Source of the DNA: Ruegeria sp. R13_0
GTDB taxonomy: Bacteria > Pseudomonadota > Alphaproteobacteria > Rhodobacterales > Rhodobacteraceae
Length of the DNA stretch: 64,000 nucleotides
Direction of reading: 5' to 3'
Assembly: GCF_017743995.1 (NCBI RefSeq)
Contig: NZ_JAGHRB010000002.1
Span: 248,001-312,000, forward strand
The first letter of the stretch is position 1. Each line of letters begins with the position of its first letter. A program made the position numbers and the translations under genes. This document shows positions 8,090 through 16,375 of this stretch, in pieces. The notes under the pieces were generated by a model. It was not told the origin of the DNA. It made no database searches and saw only the letters and a program-made list of their open reading frames with translations.

Positions 8090-10558
8090 TTACGTCCGCA
8101 TATTGGCGCCATTGGCGTCATAGGCGGGCGCACCCAGAACTTCGGCGTCGTAGAACTCACCCAGGATTTCCACCTGCAGCTTGGTTCCCGGTGCGGCACT
8201 CTCGGTTGCGACATAGCCCATCGCCATCGACTTGCCGACGCGGTGGCCGTAGCCGCCGGACGAGACATAGCCGACCGCTTCGCCGTCTTTCAGGATCGCT
8301 TCGTCATTCGAGACATCGATGCCGTCCACGTCGATGGTCATGGTGACCAGCTTGCGGGCAACACCATCTTCCTTGAACTTCAGCGTCGCATCCTTGCCGA
8401 CAAAGTTCTTCTTCCAGTTGATGAAGACATCCATGCCGGATTCGACCGCGTTGAAGTCGGGACGGAAATCGGTGGTCCAGACGCCCCAGCCTTTTTCAAG
8501 GCGCAGCGACATCAGCGCGCGTGCGCCGTACCAGCGATACCCCAGATCGGCCCCGGCCTCTTCGATCGCCTCGGCCAGACGCAGCAGGTACATCGGCTTG
8601 CAGTAGATCTCAAAGCCCAGCTCGCCCGAGAACGAGATGCGGTTCAGGATCACCGGCACGCCGCCCACGAAGGTCTGGCGCAGATCGCGGAACTTCAGCG
8701 CCTCGGCGCTGACGTCGTCGCGGGTGATACGGGCCAGCAGCTCGCGCGATTTGGGGCCCGACAGAGCGATCCCGTGCCAGTCATCCGAGACATTGGCATA
8801 GCTCACATCCGCAGGCAGGTCCTTTTGGAACCAACGGCTGTGTGCGTCCTGCATCGCGCCCGAGCCGAACAGCATGAAGTGATCGTCGCCCAGACAGGCC
8901 ACGGTCAGGTCTCCATACAGGCGGCCTTTTTCGGTCAGCATCGGGGTCAGCGCCAGACGGCCCGGTTTCGGCACGTAACCTGCCAGAGTGCGGTTCAGGT
9001 AGTCACGCGCACCGGCGCCCTTGAACTCGTGCTTGGCAAAGTTCGCGATCTCGATACCACCGACGGCCTCTTGCACGGCTTTGACTTCGCGCGCGACATA
9101 ATCGTGGCTGCGGTTCCGCTCGAAAGTCGGCGTTTCATGCGCGTCTTCGGCGTTGTCGGCAAACCACAGAGCGTTTTCCAGACCAAAGCCTTGCCCCATC
9201 ACGGCGCCCTTTTCGACCAGACGGTCATAGAGCGCGGTGGTTTTCTGCATCCGGCCTTTGGGCAGCGTTTCGTTCGGGAAGGTCATCACGAAGCGGCGCT
9301 CGTAGTTTTCCGAGGACTTGATGGTGCCCCAGTCTGGCGTTGCGAACTCGCCAAAGCGGGCCACGTCCATTGCCCAGACGTCGATCGAGGGCTCGCCGTC
9401 GATCATCCATTCGGCCATCGTCAAGCCAACGCCGCCACCCTGACAGAAGCCCGCCATGACACCCACAGCGACCCAGTAATTCTTCATGCCCGGAACCGGG
9501 CCGATCATCGGGTTGCCATCGGGGCCAAAGGTGAACGGGCCGTTTATGGTGTCCTTGATACCGGATTCGCCGATGGCGGGGATACGCTCGAACGACATTT
9601 CCAGGCGGTCGGCAATCCGGTCCAGATCGGGTTGCAGAAGCTCGTGGCCGAAATCCCATGGCGTGCCGTCGACCTTCCACGGGGTCGATTTGGGTTCGTA
9701 GGTGCCCAGAAGCATGCCGTGGCGTTCCTGACGGAAATAGATGTTGGCCTCATAGTCGATGCCCGCGGGCAGACGACCGGCTTCGCCCATGCTCTCCATC
9801 CTGTCCTTGATCATCGGGATCGCGTCAGTGATCAGGTAGTGGTGCTCCATCGGCTGTACGGGCAGGTGGATGCCTGACATGTGGCCCACTTCGCGCGCCC
9901 AGAGGCCGCCGCAGTTCACAACCTGCTCAGCGTTGATGACACCTTTGGGTGTGGTCAGATCCCAGCTGCCATCGGGGCGCTGGCTCATCGAGGTTACACC
10001 GCAATGGGTGAAATACTGCGCACCGTGGTGACGGGCGGATTTCGCGAAAGCGTAGGTTGCGCCCGAGGGATCGACGTCGCCGTCTTGTTCGTCCCAGAGC
10101 GCGGCGTGATAGTGTTTGGGGTCGATCAGCGGGTGACGCTCGGCCAGTTCCTGCGGGCTAATGAATTCCTGATGCAGGCCCATGTAGCGCGCTTTCGAGC
10201 GTTCACGCTTGAGGTAGTCGTACCATTCCTTGGTCGACGCCGCGTAAAAACCGCCGGTGATGTGCATGCCGACCGAATGGCCCGAGGTTTCCTCGATCTC
10301 TTTATAGAGATCAATGGTATAGCTCTGCAGGCGCGAGATGTTGGGGTCCGAGCTGATCGTGTGGATCTGACCCGCCGCGTGCCAGCTGGAGCCGGATGTC
10401 AGCTCGTCACGCTCCAGCAGGACAACGTCTTTCCAGCCGAACTTGGCCAGGTGAAAGAGGATCGAACAGCCGACGACGCCGCCGCCAATGACAACGACCT
10501 TGGCGTGGGAAGGTAGCTTTTTACCAGACGTGGTTTCGTCTTTTTGAATCTCAGGCAT
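8090..10558 (-). CDS. Dimethylglycine/sarcosine dehydrogenase-type FAD enzyme with GcvT domain
   Basis: This 822-residue enzyme has an N-terminal DAO fold with the FAD motif GGGVVG at 25-30 and the SSWHAAG block. His60 in that block matches the histidine that binds FAD covalently in dimethylglycine dehydrogenases. The C-terminal ~400 residues form a GcvT-like tetrahydrofolate domain, so formaldehyde released by oxidative demethylation can be captured as methylene-THF. The ATG at 10558 follows ACAGGAAATTCTC; an upstream extension in the same frame is untranslated leader with hairpins. It lies downstream of an MttB-family gene and upstream of a GbdR-like regulator, pointing to dimethylglycine from betaine as substrate. 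Sarcosine dehydrogenase is the main alternative. Confidence 0.88.
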   Translation of the reverse strand: MPEIQKDETTSGKKLPSHAKVVVIGGGVVGCSILFHLAKFGWKDVVLLERDELTSGSSWHAAGQIHTISSDPNISRLQSYTIDLYKEIEETSGHSVGMHITGGFYAASTKEWYDYLKRERSKARYMGLHQEFISPQELAERHPLIDPKHYHAALWDEQDGDVDPSGATYAFAKSARHHGAQYFTHCGVTSMSQRPDGSWDLTTPKGVINAEQVVNCGGLWAREVGHMSGIHLPVQPMEHHYLITDAIPMIKDRMESMGEAGRLPAGIDYEANIYFRQERHGMLLGTYEPKSTPWKVDGTPWDFGHELLQPDLDRIADRLEMSFERIPAIGESGIKDTINGPFTFGPDGNPMIGPVPGMKNYWVAVGVMAGFCQGGGVGLTMAEWMIDGEPSIDVWAMDVARFGEFATPDWGTIKSSENYERRFVMTFPNETLPKGRMQKTTALYDRLVEKGAVMGQGFGLENALWFADNAEDAHETPTFERNRSHDYVAREVKAVQEAVGGIEIANFAKHEFKGAGARDYLNRTLAGYVPKPGRLALTPMLTEKGRLYGDLTVACLGDDHFMLFGSGAMQDAHSRWFQKDLPADVSYANVSDDWHGIALSGPKSRELLARITRDDVSAEALKFRDLRQTFVGGVPVILNRISFSGELGFEIYCKPMYLLRLAEAIEEAGADLGYRWYGARALMSLRLEKGWGVWTTDFRPDFNAVESGMDVFINWKKNFVGKDATLKFKEDGVARKLVTMTIDVDGIDVSNDEAILKDGEAVGYVSSGGYGHRVGKSMAMGYVATESAAPGTKLQVEILGEFYDAEVLGAPAYDANGANMRT

Positions 10559-10597
10559 GAGAATTTCCTGTGTCGTTTTCTTGTGGTGATGGGGGAA

Positions 10598-10633
10598 GGG
10601 GGCTGTCTGCCCCCTCTTGAGCCTGTGGCTCAA
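10598..10633 (-). repeat. Tandem hairpins in the mttB-like / dimethylglycine dehydrogenase gap
   Basis: Two adjacent inverted repeats occupy the 119-nt gap. One is TTGAGCC-TGT-GGCTCAA at 10617-10633 and the other GGGGGC-TGTCT-GCCCCC at 10598-10614. Neither is followed by a T-tract on the minus strand. They are more likely an attenuator, an mRNA-processing stem or a dispersed intergenic element than a full terminator. The preceding stretch (CTGGCCAGAAATATCCTCGG, read on the minus strand) resembles a filler that I recall from other roseobacter intergenic regions; this is unverified. Confidence 0.55.
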
Positions 10634-10677
10634 TTCACCCCCGAGGATATTTCTGGCCAGATGAAGGGATCCCGGTT

Positions 10678-12198
10678 TTAGTACCAGGCGTCCGGAATCT
10701 CTTCTTTGCGTTTGGCCACATAGGCGGCCAGTTCTTCTTTTTTGGCTTCGTCCATCGCGGGGGGCTGGTATTCGTTCAGCATCTGGTTCCAGCGCTCATA
10801 GGCGCGGCAGCGCATGTCCTTGGAACCGCCCTCTTCCCAGCTTTCGACGTTTTCGCTGTCGCTGAGCTTGGGTTCGTAGAATGCGGTTTGGTAGTTGCGC
10901 ATAGTGTGCGCGCAGCCCAGGAAGTGACCGCCTGCGTCGACCTCTTCATAGGCGTCACGAGCGAAGGCGTCGTCGCTGGTGTCCAGCCCCTGGCTGAGGA
11001 CTTTTTGGTACGAGCCAAGACGGTCAGCGTCCATGATCAGTTTCTCGAACCCGGTACACAGGCCACCTTCGAGCCAACCGGCCGAGTGAAGAACAAAGTT
11101 TGCACCGGCCAGCATGGTCGAGTGCATCGAATCCGCCGATTCATAGGCGGCCTGCGCGTCCTCGATCTTGGAGGCGGTCAGAGAGCCTCCGCAGCGCAGC
11201 GGCAGACCAGCGCGGCGGGCCAATTGGCCGATGGCGTAGTTCGAGATCACCGGTTCGGGCATACCAAAGGTCGGTGCCCCGGATTTCAGCGACATGGACG
11301 AAAGGAAGTTGCCCAGAACAAAGGGCGCGCCGGGGCGCAGCAGTTGGACGTAGGCGCAGACCATCATCGCCTCGGCCATGGCCTGTGCGACACTGGCGGC
11401 GGTGCTGACCGGACCCATTGCGCCCGACAGGATGAACGGAACCACGATCAGGCCCTGACCGCGCGACGAATAGACCCGCGCTGCTTCGGTCACCACGCGG
11501 TCCACCAGCAGCGGCGAGTTGGTGTTCACGTTGCCCATGATGACGCAGTTGTCTTCCACGAAATCCGCGCCAAAGACGATCTCGGCCATGTCGACGCTGT
11601 CTTGCGCGCGGCTCATCTCGGTGATGGCGCCCAGATGCGGTTTGTCGCTGAGGGTCATATGGGCGAACATCATGTCGAGGTGACGCTTGCTGACCGGCAC
11701 GTCGCAAGGTTCGCAGGTCACGAAACCGCCATGGTGCATGTTCGGATGCAGGTAGGTCAGTTTCACCAGCTTTTCGAACGACTCGATATCGCCGTAGCGT
11801 CGACCGCCTTCCAGATCACGCACGAAAGGTGCACCGTAGACAGGCGCGAAAACCTGATTGCCGTCACCGATGACCACCGAACGGTCGGGGTTGCGCGCCA
11901 CCTGAGTGAAGCTTTTGGGTGCCCGGGCACACAGGCTACGAATCCACTGCGCGTCCGCCCGTACGATATCGCCTTCAACCCGCGCCCCTTCACGGCGCCA
12001 CAGCTCCAGCGCTTCGGGGTCGTCGCGGAAGGCGATGCCCACGTCCTGGAAAATCCAGTCGACCTGAGCCTCAAGGCGGACCAGATCTTCCTCGTTCAGA
12101 GGGTCAAAGAACGCCAACTTTCGTTGGATATAAGGGGAGGCCGGGACAGAACCGGCCTCGGAACCGCGGTAACGGGATTGACGTACGCGCCGAGCCAT
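10678..12198 (-). CDS. MttB-family (trimethylamine/betaine-type) corrinoid methyltransferase, non-pyrrolysine
   Basis: The 506-residue protein resembles the MttB superfamily: MARRVRQSRYRG start, FQDVGIAFRDDPEALELWR, and the barrel segments GAMGPVSTAASVAQAMAEAM and GLPLRCGGSLTASKIEDAQ. The reading frame has no internal amber codon, so it belongs to the pyrrolysine-free branch, whose characterised member MtgB demethylates glycine betaine to dimethylglycine. The ATG at 12198 follows GGAG by 8 nt and replaces a longer in-frame start at 12237. The next gene consumes dimethylglycine, which supports betaine as substrate. No corrinoid protein or corrinoid:THF methyltransferase is encoded in this window. 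Confidence 0.85.
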   Translation of the reverse strand: MARRVRQSRYRGSEAGSVPASPYIQRKLAFFDPLNEEDLVRLEAQVDWIFQDVGIAFRDDPEALELWRREGARVEGDIVRADAQWIRSLCARAPKSFTQVARNPDRSVVIGDGNQVFAPVYGAPFVRDLEGGRRYGDIESFEKLVKLTYLHPNMHHGGFVTCEPCDVPVSKRHLDMMFAHMTLSDKPHLGAITEMSRAQDSVDMAEIVFGADFVEDNCVIMGNVNTNSPLLVDRVVTEAARVYSSRGQGLIVVPFILSGAMGPVSTAASVAQAMAEAMMVCAYVQLLRPGAPFVLGNFLSSMSLKSGAPTFGMPEPVISNYAIGQLARRAGLPLRCGGSLTASKIEDAQAAYESADSMHSTMLAGANFVLHSAGWLEGGLCTGFEKLIMDADRLGSYQKVLSQGLDTSDDAFARDAYEEVDAGGHFLGCAHTMRNYQTAFYEPKLSDSENVESWEEGGSKDMRCRAYERWNQMLNEYQPPAMDEAKKEELAAYVAKRKEEIPDAWY

Positions 12199-12266
12199 TA
12201 AAAGCACTCCATTTTTTGGATGCATATTAATCACCAAGAAAACGCATGTGACGCTTGAAAATTTGA

Positions 12267-12277
12267 ATGCTTAGCAT
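12267..12277. promoter_or_regulatory. Candidate operator palindrome ATGC-TTA-GCAT
   Basis: An 11-bp perfect dyad lies in the 90-bp gap between the divergent mttB-like and LysR genes, 11 nt before the LysR start. Its position suits autoregulation and control of the methyltransferase gene. It is short, so chance is possible. Confidence 0.3.
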
Positions 12278-12288
12278 AAAAACAGATT

Positions 12289-13200
12289 ATGCAAGAACTC
12301 TGGAAACAGCTTGGCTCCCCCCGCAATCTGGTCGTATTCGAGGCTGCTGCACGTCTTCAGTCCTTTACCCGCGCGGCGCAGGAGTTGAATGTGCAGCAAC
12401 CCGCCGTCAGCGTCGCCATTCGCAGACTGGAAGAAGGCTTGGGAACGCCTCTGTTCACCCGCGGTCACCGTCAGGTCGTCCTGACCGGAGCAGGCGAGCG
12501 GCTGCTGGCTGATGTCTCACGGGCATTCGAGCAATTGGCCCTATCGGTTGAGTCCATCAGACAGACCAAACAGGCGGGCTACGTTACCCTCAGCGCATCG
12601 ACGGCCTTCAACAACTATTGGATCATGCCGAGACTGGCCGATCTGCAAAGCCAACACCCAAAGATCGACTTGCGCCTGCAATCCAGTGACCGCGAACCGG
12701 ATATCGACGCGGAAAACATCAGCCTTGCGGTGCGTCTGGGGGATGGAAACTGGGCGGATTGCGAAAGCGCCCTGATCGCGCCCGAGGCGATCTATCCCGT
12801 CGCCTCGCCCCGCGTCATGGCCGCCGCAGTTGATCTGCGAAGCCTGCCCAATCTCCTGTCCCAACGCCTTATTCATCTGGAAGAACCCATTCGTCAGCGT
12901 CCAAGTTGGAGCGATTGGTTCGCCAATTTCTCGATCAGGACAGCAGTTCCGAACACGGGGCTGCGTCTGAATGACTATGCGCTTGTCCTGCAGGCGGCGA
13001 TGGCCGGTGAGGGGTTTGCCTTCGGCTGGAAACACCTGACTGACCGTCTTGTCGATCAGGGTCTTCTGGCCGCCCGATCCGATTGGCAATGGACGACGGG
13101 CAAAGGGTTCTATCTGGTCTGGTCCAAGAAAACCCCTCTGTCCGATGATGCGCGAAAGGTAAGAGATTGGATTTTACGCACTCTGGACGAGGCCAACTGA
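12289..13200 (+). CDS. LysR-family transcriptional regulator, GcvA-like
   Basis: The 303-residue protein has a helix-turn-helix at residues about 10-65 (FEAAARLQSFTRAAQELNVQ, then QPAVSVAIRRLE) and a typical LysR effector domain after residue 90. It is divergent from the MttB-like gene with a 90-bp shared promoter region, so it most likely regulates that gene and possibly the linked dimethylglycine dehydrogenase. The presence of both this LysR protein and the GbdR-like AraC protein suggests two inputs to one pathway. Confidence 0.87.
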   Translation: MQELWKQLGSPRNLVVFEAAARLQSFTRAAQELNVQQPAVSVAIRRLEEGLGTPLFTRGHRQVVLTGAGERLLADVSRAFEQLALSVESIRQTKQAGYVTLSASTAFNNYWIMPRLADLQSQHPKIDLRLQSSDREPDIDAENISLAVRLGDGNWADCESALIAPEAIYPVASPRVMAAAVDLRSLPNLLSQRLIHLEEPIRQRPSWSDWFANFSIRTAVPNTGLRLNDYALVLQAAMAGEGFAFGWKHLTDRLVDQGLLAARSDWQWTTGKGFYLVWSKKTPLSDDARKVRDWILRTLDEAN

Positions 13201-13413
13201 GAGCAGCAAGCCATGACAAACGCGTGCCCGCCGAGCTTATGCGACGGGATTCGCCACATGCAGTTTCCCACATCAGCAAAAGATGATACCAAACCCAAAG
13301 GACCTGACGTCAGGGGCGAATTTTTCACAAAATGAACGAATTTCTGTCTTGAAGAGACAAGGTTTTGCGCCTCTACCTAAGGAATACAGCTTACAGGTTG
13401 AAACGAGACTTGA

Positions 13414-14541
13414 ATGCCAGATTTCAGTATCAACGGCGGTGCCTCCACCACGTTTGTCGACACAACTCCCGGCGGGGGGTTTGTCATCGACTTCCGGCTG
13501 CTCGACAACAGTTTCAGCGTGCAGATCAACGGTGTGGATCTCTTTGTCGGCGGCCCCGCCGGAGCACCCAATGAACTGCAGTTTCAGGCACCCTCAACCG
13601 CTGGCCAAACCGTACGATTTGCCGATGGCGACCGGTATGAGGTGAACACGCCCGCCGTCTGGCAGCTTCAAAACTCGGACACAGATCCAATCGTCCGGCT
13701 GGAAGTGAACCCGGACGGGACAATCGCTCTGTTCGGCGTGAAGTCCAACGATGGCGCCCTTGTCCCGCTGGAATTGTTCAACGGCATGACGGTCAACACC
13801 GCCGCAATCGCGTCCGCGTGGAACGATGACGGTGACAACACCATCGAAATCGATCAGATCGTAACTGGCCCGACCAATGCGAGCGGTGAATTCGAGGATG
13901 TGCCCTGTTTTGCATCAGGAACACTGATCGAAACGTCAGAAGGGCTTGTTCGGGTTGAGGACCTGAAAGTCGGCGATCAGGTTCTGACATATGACAACGG
14001 GATGCGGCCGGTTTGCTGGATTGGCGCTCGTGACCTGAGCGAAGCCCAGCTTGATGCCAAACCGCACCTCAAGCCCATTGTGATCCGAGCAGACGCGTTG
14101 GGGCCGGGCTATCCTCGGCGCGATCTGATCGTGTCGCCTCAGCACCGAATTCTGGTTTCTTCAGCCATTGCTAAGCGCATGTTCAACTGTCAGGATGTCC
14201 TGCTGCCCGCGAAGAAACTGCTGCCGTTGAGCGGGGTCGATGTTCTGGACGACCTGTCTGATGGAATTCGGTATCATCACATCCTGTTCGATCAGCATGA
14301 GATCATCTGGTCGAACGGTACGCCCACGGAAAGCCTCTTTCTGGGGCCACTGACCATGCAGGCCATCTCGCCCGAAGCGCGGCAAGAGATCAAAGAGCTG
14401 TTCCCGGAATGTGCAGCGATTGATTTTCAGCCGCTGACCGCGAGATTGGTGCCTGAAAAGGGCAAGTGGATGGCGAAACTTGTTGAACGTCACCAGGGAA
14501 ACCGAAAGCCCCTGTTCGACGGCCAACATTGCCATAGCTGA
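13414..14541 (+). CDS. Hint_2 domain-containing protein
   Basis: The 375-residue protein has two parts. Residues 1-160 form an acidic, glycine-rich beta-type domain of unknown function without a clear signal peptide. From Cys165 (CFASGTLIETSEG) a Hedgehog/intein-type Hint domain follows, with VEDLKVGDQVLTYDNG, an internal SPQHRILV block and HHILFDQHEIIWSNG. This matches the Hint_2 family common in Rhodobacteraceae, where such proteins are usually considered secreted or self-processing. The leading Cys is the expected nucleophile for autoproteolysis. A remnant of polysaccharide-type genes lies directly downstream. No strong ribosome site was seen before the ATG. Confidence 0.75.
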   Translation: MPDFSINGGASTTFVDTTPGGGFVIDFRLLDNSFSVQINGVDLFVGGPAGAPNELQFQAPSTAGQTVRFADGDRYEVNTPAVWQLQNSDTDPIVRLEVNPDGTIALFGVKSNDGALVPLELFNGMTVNTAAIASAWNDDGDNTIEIDQIVTGPTNASGEFEDVPCFASGTLIETSEGLVRVEDLKVGDQVLTYDNGMRPVCWIGARDLSEAQLDAKPHLKPIVIRADALGPGYPRRDLIVSPQHRILVSSAIAKRMFNCQDVLLPAKKLLPLSGVDVLDDLSDGIRYHHILFDQHEIIWSNGTPTESLFLGPLTMQAISPEARQEIKELFPECAAIDFQPLTARLVPEKGKWMAKLVERHQGNRKPLFDGQHCHS

Positions 14542-14563
14542 ATACGACCTCCCCTGCGCTTGA

Positions 14564-15199
14564 CAGTCTGCTCGGATACCGTACATTCCGACTGCCGGAG
14601 GAAACCTCTATCAGCGCAATCTGATGTATCGATGCATGCGTGGCGGTCGGTTGGTCTGGACCATTCACAACGCCCGACCGCACGATGTGATCAACCTTGA
14701 CGGATTTCGCGAGGCCCGCCAATCGCTGGTCAAACGAACCGACGCCATCCACGTTCACGCCCCCCATGCCCGCGATCACATGATCTCGGAATACGGGGCT
14801 GACCCGAGCCGCATTCATGTGATTTCCCATCCAAGTTTTCTCGTGTCGAACGAACCGCATGAGATCACACTGGCGCGCCCCATGCCGGATCGCAGCCCAA
14901 CCACGATTATGTTCTTCGGAGTGATTCGAGGGGAAAAAGGGGCGGAGCGCATCCGGGACGCCGCCGCCAGCCTGACAAAGCGGGCTGAGGGTCGTTCTTC
15001 CGCTAAACGAACCGAATTTGTCTTGGCCGAAGCGAACGTGAAACGGCGCTATTTGGGTGGATACGGGTTCTCAGAGCTGGTCTCTTTCATGGGTCAGAAC
15101 GGGTTTGAAATTCTGGATTTCACTAGACCCATTCGACCGGAGTCTGATGACTGTGACGTTCTATTCGCCCGCTATGACAGCGCGCGTTTTGACTTTTGA
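14564..15199 (+). pseudogene. Chimeric remnant: glycosyltransferase N-part joined to FkbM methyltransferase C-part
   Basis: The open frame begins abruptly after a stop at 14561-14563, reads YIPTAGGNLYQRNL with no start codon in place, and continues to 15199. Up to about 14970 it resembles a GT4-type glycosyltransferase (WTIHNARPHD, HAPHARDHMISEYGADPSRI, MFFGVIRGEKG) with no nucleotide-sugar-binding C-terminal half. From about 15000 it switches to a segment resembling the C-terminal end of FkbM methyltransferases (GYGFSELVSFMGQNGFEILD, DVLFARYDSARFDF). Both parts are incomplete, so it probably arose by deletion within a former polysaccharide locus. The ATG at 14624 could be used, but a functional product is unlikely. 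Confidence 0.6.
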
Positions 15200-15412
15200 T
15201 GCTCTTGAGAACCCCATTGATCCAACACTGCCGATGGCATGGCAGGGAAATGGTGTGTCAGGACAAGCCTAAGGCTTGAATCCGGCGCGACGCACTGCAT
15301 GATCGGTGCGGTCTCTGTGGAAGACTGGAAAATATATACAAGTCTGATTTCATGATTGTATGGTTCAACGAACCGTCCAACGCGACCAGAGGTTAACACT
15401 CGGAGGGACCCC

Positions 15413-16375
15413 GTGCTGAATTTGTCGATCCCCGTACCTTTGATATTGGCGGCAATGCTGCCTGCGGTTCTGGACCGATGCTCTGCCTCGGATACGAGCG
15501 TGGCCCTTGGTGTTCTGGCCCGCGACCGCGTCGCATTGACCGCGACGGCCAGCGAAATCATCGTCGATCTGCCCATTGCCGAAGGCTCGCTTGTAGTGGC
15601 CGGAGACACGCTGGTTCAACTTGATCCCACGTTGCAGACCGCAAAGCTGAACCTGGCTCAGGCGGAACTGGAAAAAGCAAAAGCCACCCTTTTGAAGCTG
15701 CAGGTCGGACCGCGCGACGAAGAGATAGCGATTGCCGAAGCCAAGGTCGCCGGAGCTACCGCGCGATTGGCAGATGCCGAAGCAATCTATGAACGCAATG
15801 CCCGTTTGGTGGAAAATTCGGTCGTGACCGAGGCGCAGGTTGCAAATGATCTGGCCTTGCGGGACTCGGCGCGGGCTGAATTGGTCGGTGCTCAGGAAAC
15901 GTTAAAAGAGCTTCAAAACGGCACTCGCCCCGAAGATCTTGCGGTTGCCGAAGCCAACGTCCGCGCAGCCGAAGCGTCGGTTGACGCGGAACAGACCGTA
16001 TTGGAGGATCTGACCGTTGTCGCGACGCGCGATGGCGTCCTGGACTCACTGCCCTGGAACCTTGGTGAACGGGTGACGACCGGCAGCCCCGTGGCCGTTC
16101 TGGTCACGGGGCAGACACCCTATGCCCGCGTCTATGTACCCGAACCGCATCGCGTGAAACTGAAACCCGGCGATACGCTGGAGGTGAATGTTGATGGGCT
16201 GGATGCCCCGCTGGACGGCGTGGTCCGGTGGATCAGTGACGACGCGTCCTTCACCCCTTACTATGGGTTGAACCAAGATGACCGGACACGGCTTGTCTAT
16301 CTGGCCGAGATTGACCTGCCCACCGCGTCGCCGGACCTGCCTGCCGGCGTTCCAGTGCAGGTTCCCATGCCATGA
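15413..16375 (+). CDS. HlyD-family membrane fusion (periplasmic adaptor) protein
   Basis: The 320-residue protein has an N-terminal hydrophobic signal or anchor (LNLSIPVPLILAAMLPAVL), a biotinyl-lipoyl-like segment (VDLPIAEGSLVVAGDTLVQL), a long alpha-hairpin rich in A, E and K (about residues 75-190), and a beta-barrel return (LTVVATRDGVLDSLPWNLGE). The GTG at 15413 was chosen because GGAGGGA lies 5 nt upstream; the frame is open to a TTG at 15356. It links an inner-membrane ABC pump to an outer-membrane channel. It overlaps the ATPase gene by 4 nt. A cysteine follows the signal, but the sequence before it (LDRC) is not a good lipobox. Confidence 0.85.
   Translation: MLNLSIPVPLILAAMLPAVLDRCSASDTSVALGVLARDRVALTATASEIIVDLPIAEGSLVVAGDTLVQLDPTLQTAKLNLAQAELEKAKATLLKLQVGPRDEEIAIAEAKVAGATARLADAEAIYERNARLVENSVVTEAQVANDLALRDSARAELVGAQETLKELQNGTRPEDLAVAEANVRAAEASVDAEQTVLEDLTVVATRDGVLDSLPWNLGERVTTGSPVAVLVTGQTPYARVYVPEPHRVKLKPGDTLEVNVDGLDAPLDGVVRWISDDASFTPYYGLNQDDRTRLVYLAEIDLPTASPDLPAGVPVQVPMP

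Noticed and set aside
8243-9877. A 544-codon open frame on the plus strand opposite the dimethylglycine dehydrogenase gene
   Set aside because: Shadow of a strongly supported gene, with His/Arg/Gly/Val-rich antisense composition.
10888-12201. A 437-codon plus-strand frame opposite the MttB-like gene
   Set aside because: Antisense shadow without motifs. The minus-strand gene is well supported.
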